DNA of 64,000 nt from Paenibacillus lacisoli (GCF_030580655.1 NZ_JAUQTB010000003.1:62001-126000); one strand, 5' to 3'; positions 10,393-19,074 are shown, counted from the first letter of the stretch. Notes: a model not told the origin generated them from the sequence alone. Numbers and translations: made by a program.

Positions 10393-10485
10393 GGTTGACA
10401 CATCAACCACAAGATGTTAGTCTACATTTAGGTTGACGTTTCAACCAACTGGGAAACTGACGAATTCTCAGTTGATGTATTAACC
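10393..10485. promoter_or_regulatory. Three MarR operators between marR-1 and the reductase gene
   Basis: Three copies of a GGTTGA-N4-TCAACC palindrome occur: 10393-10408 and 10431-10446 (perfect arms) and 10470-10485 (two mismatches). Centres are 38 and 39 bp apart. The first overlaps the marR promoter. The same motif and spacing recur at 30362-30417 beside the paralogue. Confidence 0.8.
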
Positions 10486-10527
10486 TGCATCGTGCCTTCC
10501 CAATTTCCTTAAGGAGTGTGCAATCAA

Positions 10528-11499
10528 ATGGAATATGTAAAACTTGGACGCAGCGGGCTAGAGGTCTCAAAGTTAAGCCTTGGAACCATGAGCTTCGGAG
10601 TACCTGAACGCGGCAATACCCCATGGTCTCTGGATGAGGAGCAAAGTAGACCGATTATTAAGAAGGCAATCGAATCGGGCATCAACTTTTTCAGCACCGC
10701 CAACATGTATTCCGACGGAACAAGCGAAGAAATTCTCGGACGTGCCTTAAAGGACTTCGCTCATCGTGACGAAGTCGTCATAGCAACAAAGGTATTTGTT
10801 CCGATGCGCAAAGGTCCGAATGCTATGGGACTTTCCCGTAAAGCTATCATGACCGAAGTTGATAACAGTCTAAGACGACTCGGAACAGACTATGTCGATT
10901 TGTACCAGATACATCGGTGGGATCCTAATACGCCGATTGAGGAGACCATGGAGGCTCTTCACGATTTAGTTAAGGCGGGCAAGGCCAGATACATCGGTGC
11001 ATCCTCGATGCTGGCATGGCAGTTTGCGAAAGCTCAGCATGTCGCAGAGCGCAACGGCTGGACACGGTTCGTTTCCATGGAGAATAGATTAAACCTGCTC
11101 TATCGGGAAGAAGAACGAGAAATGCTCCCCCTTTGCAGAGACGAGGGAGTTGGCGTCACTCCTTACCTACCTTTGGCTGCAGGCCGGTTAACTCGGGATT
11201 GGAATGAGCAGACCGTGCGATCAGAGAAGGACCAGGTAGCAAAGGCTTTGTTTAATAAAACGGAAGAGGCTGATCGCAAAGTCGCGGAAAGAGTTGCAGA
11301 AATTGCCGCTAACCGGGGGATTTCGCGCGCACAAATTGCACTTGCATGGTTGCTGCAAAAGGAAGAGGTCACAGCGCCGATTTTGGGTTCGACCAAAATC
11401 AGCCATCTGGAAGATGCGGTTTCGGCGTTGTCGGTTAAATTAACTTCTGAAGAAATTACCCGTTTAGAAGAACTGTATATTCCACATCCATTCGTATAA
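10528..11499 (+). CDS. Aldo/keto reductase with a substituted catalytic Asp
   Basis: A 323-residue TIM-barrel NADPH-dependent oxidoreductase of the YhdN/Tas-like AKR group. Catalytic residues Tyr61 (ANMYSDG), Lys88 (IATKVF) and His129 (YQIHRWD) are present. The usual Asp of FDTA is Ser56 (NFFSTANMY), so one of the four catalytic residues is missing. The cofactor region GSTKISHLEDAV is intact. The ATG at 10528 has AAGGAG 11 nt upstream; the GTG at 10516 overlaps that site. Divergent transcription from marR-1 across three operators indicates MarR control, probably of electrophile or aldehyde detoxification. Confidence 0.9.
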   Translation: MEYVKLGRSGLEVSKLSLGTMSFGVPERGNTPWSLDEEQSRPIIKKAIESGINFFSTANMYSDGTSEEILGRALKDFAHRDEVVIATKVFVPMRKGPNAMGLSRKAIMTEVDNSLRRLGTDYVDLYQIHRWDPNTPIEETMEALHDLVKAGKARYIGASSMLAWQFAKAQHVAERNGWTRFVSMENRLNLLYREEEREMLPLCRDEGVGVTPYLPLAAGRLTRDWNEQTVRSEKDQVAKALFNKTEEADRKVAERVAEIAANRGISRAQIALAWLLQKEEVTAPILGSTKISHLEDAVSALSVKLTSEEITRLEELYIPHPFV

Positions 11500-11568
11500 A
11501 TTTGACGCAAGTAAGGCGTGCATCTGCTAATCATGCAAAGCCTAATTCTTATATGTTCAATTCTATGG

Positions 11569-11613
11569 AAAGAATTCTTCATGCTATTTCTCATGAAGAG
11601 TTCTTTCGCTTTT
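11569..11613 (+). terminator. Terminator after the aldo/keto reductase gene
   Basis: A 15-bp stem (AAAGAATTCTTCATG with CATGAAGAGTTCTTT, one G-T pair) is followed by CGCTTTT. Confidence 0.75.
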
Positions 11614-11743
11614 GTGGTGATAGGATGAACCGTACCATAAGTGACGGCGAAAAATGGGGGGGCCTGGCACTCACTTTTTGCTGATATTGTTCTCTCATTA
11701 ATAGAAATCTGCGCGTGTTTCAATACGTGAACGAATCAAGTGC

Positions 11744-13192
11744 TTATTTTTGGAGCGAGGCATTATATCGGTGAGTGTATACAAACCATATAATGCTTGC
11801 TGTTAATATTGCCGACGAAATCAAAGCTGTAAGAAAACTATATGTTTGCCAAATAAGTATCGTTGACCAATCTAATGCACAGCACATTGTACACTGGACA
11901 ATCGTAGCAATCAGCAAAATAGCTGTTACGATTATTCGCTTTTTTGTCATTGGCTGCCGCTCATACGTTTTCCTTCTGCGTAAACCTAAGAGAAAAAATA
12001 GAACAGCCAATAGGCAAAGAATAATTGTGGTAGACGACAAAATGATATCCAAAAGCTGTGTGCCGCTTATTCCATATGACTGCGTCAGATTGCCGTCTAA
12101 TATATCTACAATTTTTAGTACCATGCTTCTATTGATGTTTGCGCCATTGGTCAGCAAGCAGACGGCTGTACGTTCATTTGGCAGTATGATCACCTCGGTT
12201 CCAAAATTGGGATTGCTCCCTGGGTGCTCTATAATCGTTTGGTTGGCGTTTACAAACCAGCCCGCCGCATAATACATTTCATTGACAGCCGGAACAGATA
12301 TATCACCCTGATGTGATTTTTCGATAACCGTATGGAATATTTCAGGTATGTCCTGCATAATACCCATCTGTATGCCCATCCAACGCGCCATATCTTTTGT
12401 AGAAGAAATGATGTAGCCTGCGGGTTTATTCCCGGAATAATCGGGCCCATTATATGGTGTTGTCATAAAAAAAGAAGAACGGTAGCCCTGGGCCAACTGT
12501 CCGGTGGCTTGAGCATCTTCTTTATAAACATACGTCTGGTGAAGACCCAACGGCTGAAATAACTTTTCCCTTATAAAGTCTTCATAGCTTTGTCCCGACA
12601 CAATCTCAATAACCAGGCCTAATACGTCATAATTAACAGTTCCGTAATGATACTGCTCACCAGGATTGAACGACAATTCAGAATCTACGAGCATTTCTAC
12701 GGTTTTTTGCAACATATCCGGCGTATTGCCTTGTGGAATGTTTTGACTGTGACTGCCATTTGTTAAGCCACTAGTATGGTGTAAAAAGTTATTGAGTGAA
12801 ATGCTTTGCATATCAACGGGTTTCCCCTGATACTGTAACGTAAACCACGGCAAATATTTCTGGATAGGGTCTGACATTGACAGCAGTCCTTGTTCTTCCA
12901 TCAACAGAATACCCATGCCGGTAAAAGCTTTACTTACTGAAGCCAGCTCATATAGAGTATTTTCACTTGCCACTAGTCCCTTTTCACGATCTGCGTACCC
13001 GGAAGAAAAGAAGAGCACTTCATTGTTCGCAAGTATTGAAATTGATATTCCCGGTACACCTGATCTACGGCTTGCATCATCCAACAATTTTTGTATTGAA
13101 TCAGATTGCGAATCTGATAATGCATAACTTGGTGTTGCGAATCGGGTGAACAGTATAAGTAGTGCAATCATAAAGACAATAATTTTTTTCAT
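11744..13192 (-). CDS. Membrane-anchored beta-lactamase-like serine hydrolase
   Basis: A 482-residue penicillin-binding/class-C beta-lactamase-like enzyme (PF00144 type). An N-terminal signal sequence (1-24) precedes the catalytic domain with SVSK (Ser85/Lys88), the YGTVN version of the Tyr-x-Asn element and EHPGSN in place of the usual HTG. About four hydrophobic helices occupy residues 375-478 and would hold the catalytic domain outside the membrane. Relatives act as D-amino-acid peptidases, esterases or modulators of cell-wall-antibiotic tolerance; the substrate here is unknown. GGAGAG precedes the ATG. The gene sits inside the rlmH island between repeats R1 and R2. Confidence 0.85.
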   Translation of the reverse strand: MKKIIVFMIALLILFTRFATPSYALSDSQSDSIQKLLDDASRRSGVPGISISILANNEVLFFSSGYADREKGLVASENTLYELASVSKAFTGMGILLMEEQGLLSMSDPIQKYLPWFTLQYQGKPVDMQSISLNNFLHHTSGLTNGSHSQNIPQGNTPDMLQKTVEMLVDSELSFNPGEQYHYGTVNYDVLGLVIEIVSGQSYEDFIREKLFQPLGLHQTYVYKEDAQATGQLAQGYRSSFFMTTPYNGPDYSGNKPAGYIISSTKDMARWMGIQMGIMQDIPEIFHTVIEKSHQGDISVPAVNEMYYAAGWFVNANQTIIEHPGSNPNFGTEVIILPNERTAVCLLTNGANINRSMVLKIVDILDGNLTQSYGISGTQLLDIILSSTTIILCLLAVLFFLLGLRRRKTYERQPMTKKRIIVTAILLIATIVQCTMCCALDWSTILIWQTYSFLTALISSAILTASIIWFVYTHRYNASLQK

Positions 13193-13428
13193 AGTCTCTC
13201 CATTCTGAAAAAACTCCCGTACGGAAAATATAAATAATCCGCAGACGCCTTATTCCTCTAAATTGCAAAATCTTATTGTATGTAAAGAATCATACGATAT
13301 AAAAAATGGGATCTCTATCATAATCTTCTACTTACTACGAACTATTTTGCCAGGAACACAAAAGCATTTTGAGGCGATTTATGGACGAGTTCTTTTAATA
13401 GGAATTAAGTTCGCACTGTAGATGATAT

Positions 13429-13462
13429 GGCGAACCGTATCACAAGGAAGGGCAAGTTTTTT
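13429..13462 (+). repeat. Att-like repeat R2 with inverted repeat
   Basis: GAACCGTATCACAAG (13432-13446) is identical over 15 bases to the rlmH 3' end. It is followed by GGCAAGTTTTTT (13451-13462), the exact reverse complement of 15263-15274. The 306-bp gap between the flanking genes (13193-13498) holds this repeat and otherwise AT-rich sequence with no gene. Confidence 0.7.
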
Positions 13463-13498
13463 ATTGTACTACACACCGATTAGGTTTGAATAGCAGAC

Positions 13499-14050
13499 TC
13501 ATTCTTTAGAGTAGGACGTAACCCCCTTTGAATAGAGGTTGTCCACTAACTTGAAAAACTCTTTTGACGATAAATCCTTTTGTCGCTGGAGCCAAAGACG
13601 AAATAAGGAAAGGGAGGTTGACAGGTAAAACTCAATCAAGTAAGGCGTTAAGGAAGGGTTTTGCGGAATATTTAATTTCAACCGATTTAGAGTGATTTCT
13701 TTTTTTAGGCGTTTTAAAAAACGGGGACTTCCATAATCACCTAAAAGGGCATTGAGAACCAAGAGATGTTCGTTTTTGTCCAGACAATGGAGCGCATCTT
13801 GAATCGTATGCATCGATGGCTCTTTATTCGCCACTTCTTCTTTTATGTCGTTCAATAGGTCATTCTCAACAGCTTCTAACAATTCGTAAATATCAGTAAA
13901 GTATTGATAAAAGGTGCTGCGGTTATATCCTGACTTATTCGCAATTTCCTGTACTGAAATTTTCTCGATTGGTTTTTGGCTATATAACTTACAAAAAACT
14001 TCAACAAAGGTTTGTCTTGTCTTCTCCGTTATTTGGGGTTGCTTTTTCAT
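13499..14050 (-). CDS. TetR/AcrR-family transcriptional regulator
   Basis: A 183-residue regulator with an N-terminal helix-turn-helix (VQEIANKSGYNRSTFYQYF) and a helical C-terminal ligand domain. GGAGG precedes the ATG. It is divergent from a ketopantoate-reductase-like gene, with inverted repeats in the 149-bp intergenic space, so it probably represses that gene and itself. Gene and neighbour are visibly more AT-rich than the flanks and lie between the paired inverted repeats at 13451 and 15263, which suggests they moved as one small cassette. Confidence 0.87.
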   Translation of the reverse strand: MKKQPQITEKTRQTFVEVFCKLYSQKPIEKISVQEIANKSGYNRSTFYQYFTDIYELLEAVENDLLNDIKEEVANKEPSMHTIQDALHCLDKNEHLLVLNALLGDYGSPRFLKRLKKEITLNRLKLNIPQNPSLTPYLIEFYLSTSLSLFRLWLQRQKDLSSKEFFKLVDNLYSKGVTSYSKE

Positions 14051-14077
14051 GTTTTCCTCCTACTAGCATCCAAGAAT

Positions 14078-14164
14078 ATCATCCGACAAATCATAAAAAA
14101 CTGATGGTTGATCAATGAATAATGAAAATTTATACTCACATCATACAACATGTTGTCGGATGAT
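14078..14164. promoter_or_regulatory. TetR operator candidates
   Basis: ATCATCCGACAA (14078-14089) is repeated inverted and exact at 14153-14164. The right copy overlaps a 12-bp perfect palindrome, ACAACATGTTGT (14145-14156). They sit just before tetR and just before the reductase gene respectively. Confidence 0.65.
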
Positions 14165-14199
14165 TAAATAAGAGATGTTAATAAATAGGAGCGGTTTTA

Positions 14200-15123
14200 A
14201 TGTCAAATAAACAAGGTCGAATTTTAATTTTTGGTGCAGGTGTCATCGGTAGCATGTACGCAATTAAGCTTATTGAAGCAGGGTTTGACGTTACCCTATT
14301 TGCACGTTCTAATAGATATAAATCATTAAGAGAAAATGGCCTGCGATATATGAAAAAAGGTACAGTTAGATCGATAAAAGTGAATGTCATTGATACACTC
14401 GAAAACGACGATGTATACGATTTTATTTTCGTTACCGTTCGTTATGATCGGTCTGAATCAGCGTTGTTAACGCTTAAAGATAATCAAAGCAAAAATATAG
14501 TTACGATGACTAGTAATTCAATGGGATTTTCTTCGTGGCTGGATATCGTAGGTGATAGACTTTTACCCGCTTTTCCGGGCTTCGGCGGACAGATTAAAGA
14601 TGGAGTATTGCATGCTCGATTTCTACCAAAGATTATAGCGGCAGCTGCATTCGGAGAAATTAATGGTGTAGTGACAGAACGCATAGAAAAACTCGCAATC
14701 ATATTTAAAACAGCAAAGCTTCCTTACGATATTAAAAAGGATATGCAAGCGTATCTAATCACACACTCCGTATCAGACATTGCCTTGTTGAGCTTTTTAC
14801 AATCCGACAATAAGTTAATGGACAAAAAAACAGCCAAAACCAGAGATACGGCACGCAAAATAACAGTCACTTTAAAAGCGCATCTAAATGCAATACAAAA
14901 AGCTGGCGTTTCAATTGATCCACCAATGCTTAAAATGGTGCTTAAATTTCCAAACTTATTTTTGGATCTTTTCTTTATGACATGGCTACGAACTAAAACG
15001 GTTAGAGATATGATGTTGCCGGATTATACGAAAAATGCTAACAATGAGATTGTGCAGCTGAGTAATGATTTAATAAAATTTTTAAGTCAAAATGGTATCA
15101 AATCGGAAATACATATTCAGTGA
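14200..15123 (+). CDS. Ketopantoate reductase-family (ApbA/PanE-like) oxidoreductase
   Basis: A 307-residue NADP-dependent dehydrogenase. The N-terminal Rossmann motif is ILIFGAGVIGSMYA, followed by FARSNRYKSL in the position that selects NADP, and a helical C-terminal domain. Members reduce 2-ketopantoate or related alpha-keto acids. This copy stands alone beside a TetR repressor rather than with pantothenate genes, so it is more likely a detoxification or secondary-metabolic reductase. TAGGAG lies at normal distance from the ATG. Codon use is AT-rich compared with the chromosome genes in the window. The specific substrate is unknown. Confidence 0.82.
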   Translation: MSNKQGRILIFGAGVIGSMYAIKLIEAGFDVTLFARSNRYKSLRENGLRYMKKGTVRSIKVNVIDTLENDDVYDFIFVTVRYDRSESALLTLKDNQSKNIVTMTSNSMGFSSWLDIVGDRLLPAFPGFGGQIKDGVLHARFLPKIIAAAAFGEINGVVTERIEKLAIIFKTAKLPYDIKKDMQAYLITHSVSDIALLSFLQSDNKLMDKKTAKTRDTARKITVTLKAHLNAIQKAGVSIDPPMLKMVLKFPNLFLDLFFMTWLRTKTVRDMMLPDYTKNANNEIVQLSNDLIKFLSQNGIKSEIHIQ

Positions 15124-15240
15124 TTAGAACAGGCACATAATGGGGCTTTTGTTTGTAGCTTCCATCGGATGTGGGCTTGATTAAATAAACTGTTTCTTCA
15201 ACGAAGATTGGTCGTTTTCTCATTAGATGTACTAGAATGT

Positions 15241-15274
15241 CCATCCCCACAAGGGATGGCCTAAAAAACTTGCC
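15241..15274 (+). repeat. Right-end inverted repeat of the TetR/PanE cassette
   Basis: AAAAAACTTGCC (15263-15274) is the exact reverse complement of 13451-13462 next to R2. Just before it lies a 7-bp hairpin, CCATCCC/GGGATGG, with a 5-nt loop (15241-15259). The truncated SDR reading frame begins directly after it, so this appears to be a cassette boundary. Confidence 0.6.
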
Positions 15275-16144
15275 TTTAAAGATGCCGTAGTAAGCGAATT
15301 GTTAGGCACAGGGCATGAAGTGTTGGGGCTCGCTCGCTCGGAAGAGGCGGCCCAATCCCTTGCGCAAGCAGGGGCATCCGTCCTGCGCGGTTCTTTGGAA
15401 GATCTAGAGTGCCTTCGAAAAGGCGGAGAAGAATCCGATGGCGTCATTCATACCGCCTTTAACCACGACGACCTCTCGAATATGGAAGGCGCCGCACTGA
15501 CGGATCTGCGAGTAGTTCAGGCTCTAGGTGAAGGGCTTGCCGGTACTGGCCGTCCGTTGGTCGTTACTTCTGTCATTGCCCATCTTGCACCCGGTCGAAT
15601 CGGAACGGAGGAAGACGCTCCGGACGTCAATACTGCAGGCAAGCATCGCATCGCTTCCGAACAGGAGGCGCTGTCCTTGGCAGTTGGAGGCGTATGCGTA
15701 TCCGCGCTGAGGCTCCCGCCTGCGGTACACGGCGATGACGATCGCATCGGTTTTGTCCCGGCGCTGATTCGCGTCGCTCGCCGAACGGGCGTCTCGGCAT
15801 ACGTGGGAGAGGGATCGAACCGTTGGGCCGCCGTGCACCGGAGGGACGCTGCGCGACTGTATCGGCTGGCACTGGAAGCTGCTCCTGCAGGCTCCATCTT
15901 TCATGCCGTCGGCGAGGAAGGAATACCTATACACGAGATTGCCGATGTCATCGGTCGCCGCCTCGATTTGCCTGTAATCAGCAAGCCGACCGAGGCCGCT
16001 TCCGGTCACTTCGGCTGGCTGGCGCATTTCGCTTCGCAGAACATCCAGGCTTCAAGCAAGCTGACTCAAGAGCGGCTTGGGTGGCAGCCAAAGCATGCAG
16101 ATCTTTTGCTTGACCTGGAGGGAGAATACTACTTTAAAAATTAA
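15272..16144 (+). pseudogene. NAD-dependent epimerase/SDR, 5' end lost
   Basis: The reading frame encodes an extended SDR/epimerase-like protein from the end of the first helix onward (DAVVSELLGTGHEVLGLARS), through VIHTAF, VVTSVIAH and the tail TQERLGWQPKHADLL. The first strand and glycine-rich nucleotide-binding loop, normally VTGATGFIGS, are absent. Upstream in frame there is only about 14 codons of unrelated sequence and a stop at 15233. A TTG at 15299 could start translation but would still lack the cofactor loop. Loss occurs exactly at the inverted repeat ending the neighbouring cassette, so insertion or deletion there is the likely cause. About 281 residues remain. Confidence 0.75.
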
Positions 16145-16192
16145 GCTTGCGTCGACATAGCAGCTTTGCGAGTTATTAAACTTGAAAATGAA

Positions 16193-16216
16193 GGGCACCC
16201 AATTGGGTGCCTTTTG
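16193..16216 (+). terminator. Rho-independent terminator
   Basis: GGCACCC pairs with GGGTGCC across AATT, followed by TTTT. It ends the SDR remnant. Confidence 0.85.
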
Positions 16217-16413
16217 ATTTCTGATGCCTCCCGCAGAAGGCGGATATTTTTACAACTTGTCGCTCGATCCCATTGCGCCTTGTTCGCTTCTCCAGTTAGC
16301 TCGACAGCCCGTTCATACTGTTTCAGCTGGACAACGACCTGGCCTTCGCTCTCTGCGGGCTGCTGATGCTGGTTAGATGTGGCTCGCTGCGTTCGGTTTC
16401 AAGCGGGTGAATG

Positions 16414-16482
16414 TATACGGCTGCTGCATTTCTGCTGTTTGCCGGACTCTTTCTTGCGGCTATTGACGACGATCCGGGCATG
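16414..16482 (+). pseudogene. Gene fragment, copy 1 of a duplicated coding remnant
   Basis: This 69-bp stretch reads YTAAAFLLFAGLFLAAIDDD and matches 16970-17038 at 55 of 69 positions, many of the differences being at third codon positions. The frame has no start and is broken on both sides. Parent protein not recognised. The surrounding gap 16145-16572 holds otherwise only two hairpins. Confidence 0.6.
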
Positions 16483-16509
16483 CCCCGTGAAGAACAGTCG
16501 AATATTCAA

Positions 16510-16545
16510 AGAGGGTGTCCCCATAATAAATTGGAGACACCCTCT
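16510..16545 (-). terminator. Hairpin, probable terminator of the DUF6953 gene
   Basis: A perfect 10-bp stem (AGAGGGTGTC/GACACCCTCT) lies 28 bases beyond the stop of the gene on the minus strand. The T tail is weak. Confidence 0.5.
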
Positions 16546-16572
16546 GAATAGGATAGAGACACGACGGTTGCC

Positions 16573-16809
16573 TCAGGTCCAAGCCCATTGGAACCCGTCG
16601 CGGTCCCAGGCAATTCTGCCTCCGTGGAGCTTGCGAAAGGCCTTCTTTACCTCTTTGGACAAAGATTCATTTCCATTCTCATTTATAAATACGAATTGCT
16701 CGCCAAAGTGGACTTTTACATATTCAATTGCATCGGTCTGGTATAGCTGCCCTTTAAACCTGATTTCTTTAACCATCCATTCCGCAACTTCCTGTGCGGT
16801 TACTTCCAT
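16573..16809 (-). CDS. DUF6953-like small protein
   Basis: A 78-residue protein starting MEVTAQEVAEWMVKEI and containing FGEQFVFINENGN, EVKKAFRKL and a Trp-rich end (AWDRDGFQWAW). This matches the DUF6953 pattern as I remember it: a small winged-helix-like protein of unknown function. The start at 16809 has AAGGAG nine bases upstream; a longer frame to 16884 has no such site. It is flanked on both sides by copies of the same unidentified coding fragment, which suggests a duplicated and eroded neighbourhood. Confidence 0.65.
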   Translation of the reverse strand: MEVTAQEVAEWMVKEIRFKGQLYQTDAIEYVKVHFGEQFVFINENGNESLSKEVKKAFRKLHGGRIAWDRDGFQWAWT

Positions 16810-16900
16810 GGAATCATGCTCCTTCCAGCTCGCTCTGCTCGCAGCTTGTTCCATTATACCATGATCCATCTGGAGCTTTCTCATCCTCTCGCTGGCCTAG

Positions 16901-17083
16901 AGAGGGTCTAGAGTCGTTGTCGTATTGCTTGGCGGGTTTAAATCCGCTGACTATCCGGTAGACTTGGCGTACACGGCTGCCGAAGTCCTGCTGTTTGCCG
17001 GACTTTTTCTGGCGGCTCCTGACGGCGATCCGGATGGGCAAATGCTTCCTTGGGCTGCCGAACTTCTGGTGCGCAAGCGCTGA
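16901..17083 (+). pseudogene. Gene fragment, copy 2 (C-terminal end of an unrecognised protein)
   Basis: The open frame encodes about 60 residues ending in YTAAEVLLFAGLFLAAPDGD, MLPWAAELLVRKR and a stop. It has no ATG/GTG start with a ribosome binding site and a stop lies immediately upstream at 16898. It is 80% identical over 69 bp to copy 1 across the DUF6953 gene. It looks like the preserved 3' end of a lost gene. The gap 16810-17224 holds nothing else recognisable. Confidence 0.55.
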
Positions 17084-17224
17084 GCGAGTATCCTCATTAA
17101 CGCGGCCTGGTCTAAGCATTGAATTTGGCAGTAAACAGTGTTAATCTGAGGTGCAGCAGACTCCGTATTCATGTTCTGCAGTACCTCTAATCAACCCATT
17201 TCAGCTACCAAGAAAGGTAACACA

Positions 17225-18973
17225 ATGATCAAAGTTGAACATTTATCCTTCTCGTTCCCGCAAAAAGAACTGTATACCGACGTTTCGTTCACACTCGAAG
17301 AAGGCCAGCACTGCGCCTTTATCGGAACAAGCGGCAGCGGGAAGAGCACGCTGATCGAGATCCTGATGGACCCGGAGAAGCATTTGTTCGACGGCAAGCT
17401 GGAGATCGATCCGAACTGCCGAATCGGGTACGTCAGTCAATTCTCGCAGGTGGACCCGGCGAAAGAAATGACCGTTTTTGAATATATTAGTGAAGAATTT
17501 ACCAAGATTCAAGAAAAACTCAACGTGATTTATGCCGAAATGGCGACGACATCGGATATGGATTCGCTGATGGAGGTATATCAACTCACTCTGGACGCGT
17601 TGGAATCGATGGGCGGAGACGATTTCGAGAGCCGCATCCAGAAGCAGCTGAATCTGGCCAATCTCGGGAAGTTACAAGACGTTAGCGTAACCTCCTTAAG
17701 CGGCGGAGAATTCAAACTCATTCAAGTCATGAAGGAAATGCTGACGAATCCAGACTTGATGATCATGGACGAACCGGATGTATTCTTGGACTTCGAGAAC
17801 CTGAATTCGCTCAAAAAATTGATCAACTCCCACAAAGGCATGCTGCTGGTCGTCACGCACAACCGCTATCTTCTAAACCATTGCTTCAACAAAATCATTC
17901 ACCTGGAAAATATGGAAATTCAAGAGTTTGACGGAAGCTATATCGAATATCGTTTCTCGCTGCTTCAGACGAAGATCGAGCTGCAGGAGATTGCCGTCGC
18001 TGAAGCAGAAGAGATCGAGCGATACGATCACATCATCGACAACCTCAGAGCGATCGCGACTGTTAATTCAGAAGCATCCCGAGGCCGAGCGTTAAAAGCC
18101 CGAGTGAGGTTTCAGGAACGACTGGAAGCGCGCAGAATCAAAGCGCCGTTCGTCGAGATCAAGCAGCCGGATATCCGCTTCGGGATCGAGCATGAAATGG
18201 AAGACGCTGTTGTTGTAAAAGTCGATAACTATAGCGCGGCCTTCGACGAGCTGCTGTTGGAAAACGTAAACTTCGAGATCAAATCCACGGATAAAGTCGC
18301 GATCATCGGTCCGAACGGTACCGGGAAAACGACTTTGCTGCGGGACATTTTCCGGAATCATCATGAGTCGATTGAAGTCCATACGGATGCGAAAGTGGCT
18401 TACTTGTCTCAGCTTCAAGGCGAAACGCTGCAAGATTCGAATACGATTCTGCATGAATTCATCGACGCCGGATTCAAGACTTATGACGAGGTCAGGGCGT
18501 ATCTGGCAAACTACGGCTTTGAAGGAGAGATCCTGGAGCAGAAGATCGAATCGTTGTCCGGCGGAGAAAAAAACATGCTCCAGTTGGCTAAAGTCGCGGC
18601 CAGTCAAGCCAACCTGCTGCTGCTTGACGAACCGACGAGCCATCTGGACATCTATACACAGATCGCGCTGGAAAAAGCCATCATCGACTATAAAGGTGCG
18701 ATCGTTATGGTGTCGCACGATTTCTATTCCGTCGTGAACGGGATGGATTATGTGCTGATCGTTGACAATAAGACCATTCGAAAAATGAGTATGCGAAAAT
18801 TCAGACAGATGATCTACGTAAGTCATTTCAATAAAGACTACTTGGAAGTTGAGCAAAAGAAAAAGTTGGTCGAAATGCAAATTGAATTGGCTTTGAAAGA
18901 TACGAATTTCGAACTTGCCAAAGGATTGGTCGATGAGTTGGAAGGGATTATCAAGCAGCTGTCTGCGCTCTAG
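17225..18973 (+). CDS. ABC-F family ATP-binding protein
   Basis: A 582-residue soluble tandem ATPase of the ABC-F family, whose members bind the ribosomal E site to relieve stalls or displace antibiotics. Domain 1 has Walker A GTSGSGKST, signature LSGGEFKL and Walker B MIMDEPDVFLD, an unusual replacement of DEPTNHLD. A helical linker runs from about 245 to 310. Domain 2 has GPNGTGKTT, LSGGEKNML and LLLDEPTSHLD. A charged C-terminal helix follows. Translation starts at 17225 (AAAGGT before the ATG). Location in the rlmH island is compatible with a resistance role, but housekeeping types cannot be excluded. Confidence 0.88.
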   Translation: MIKVEHLSFSFPQKELYTDVSFTLEEGQHCAFIGTSGSGKSTLIEILMDPEKHLFDGKLEIDPNCRIGYVSQFSQVDPAKEMTVFEYISEEFTKIQEKLNVIYAEMATTSDMDSLMEVYQLTLDALESMGGDDFESRIQKQLNLANLGKLQDVSVTSLSGGEFKLIQVMKEMLTNPDLMIMDEPDVFLDFENLNSLKKLINSHKGMLLVVTHNRYLLNHCFNKIIHLENMEIQEFDGSYIEYRFSLLQTKIELQEIAVAEAEEIERYDHIIDNLRAIATVNSEASRGRALKARVRFQERLEARRIKAPFVEIKQPDIRFGIEHEMEDAVVVKVDNYSAAFDELLLENVNFEIKSTDKVAIIGPNGTGKTTLLRDIFRNHHESIEVHTDAKVAYLSQLQGETLQDSNTILHEFIDAGFKTYDEVRAYLANYGFEGEILEQKIESLSGGEKNMLQLAKVAASQANLLLLDEPTSHLDIYTQIALEKAIIDYKGAIVMVSHDFYSVVNGMDYVLIVDNKTIRKMSMRKFRQMIYVSHFNKDYLEVEQKKKLVEMQIELALKDTNFELAKGLVDELEGIIKQLSAL

Positions 18974-19031
18974 CATCAGCGACAGGCATAGACGATTTCG
19001 GGATGAATAGCCGAATACTCAGAAGTACTCA

Positions 19032-19073
19032 AAAGAGAGGAGCTCCGCTACAAGCGAAGCTCCTCTCTTTTTT
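19032..19073. terminator. Bidirectional terminator
   Basis: A 13-bp perfect stem (AAAGAGAGGAGCT/AGCTCCTCTCTTT) with T runs on the plus side and A run for the minus strand. It serves the ABC-F gene and the convergent ridA-like gene. Confidence 0.9.
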
Positions 19074-19074
19074 C

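Noticed and set aside
16510..16545. AGAGGGTGTC inverted repeat as an insertion-sequence end
   Set aside because: Both arms are only 16 bp apart with no transposase or target duplication; a hairpin terminator of the adjacent minus-strand gene is simpler.
18092..18976. A 294-codon minus-strand frame inside the ABC-F gene
   Set aside because: Antisense to conserved ABC motifs; no independent coding evidence.
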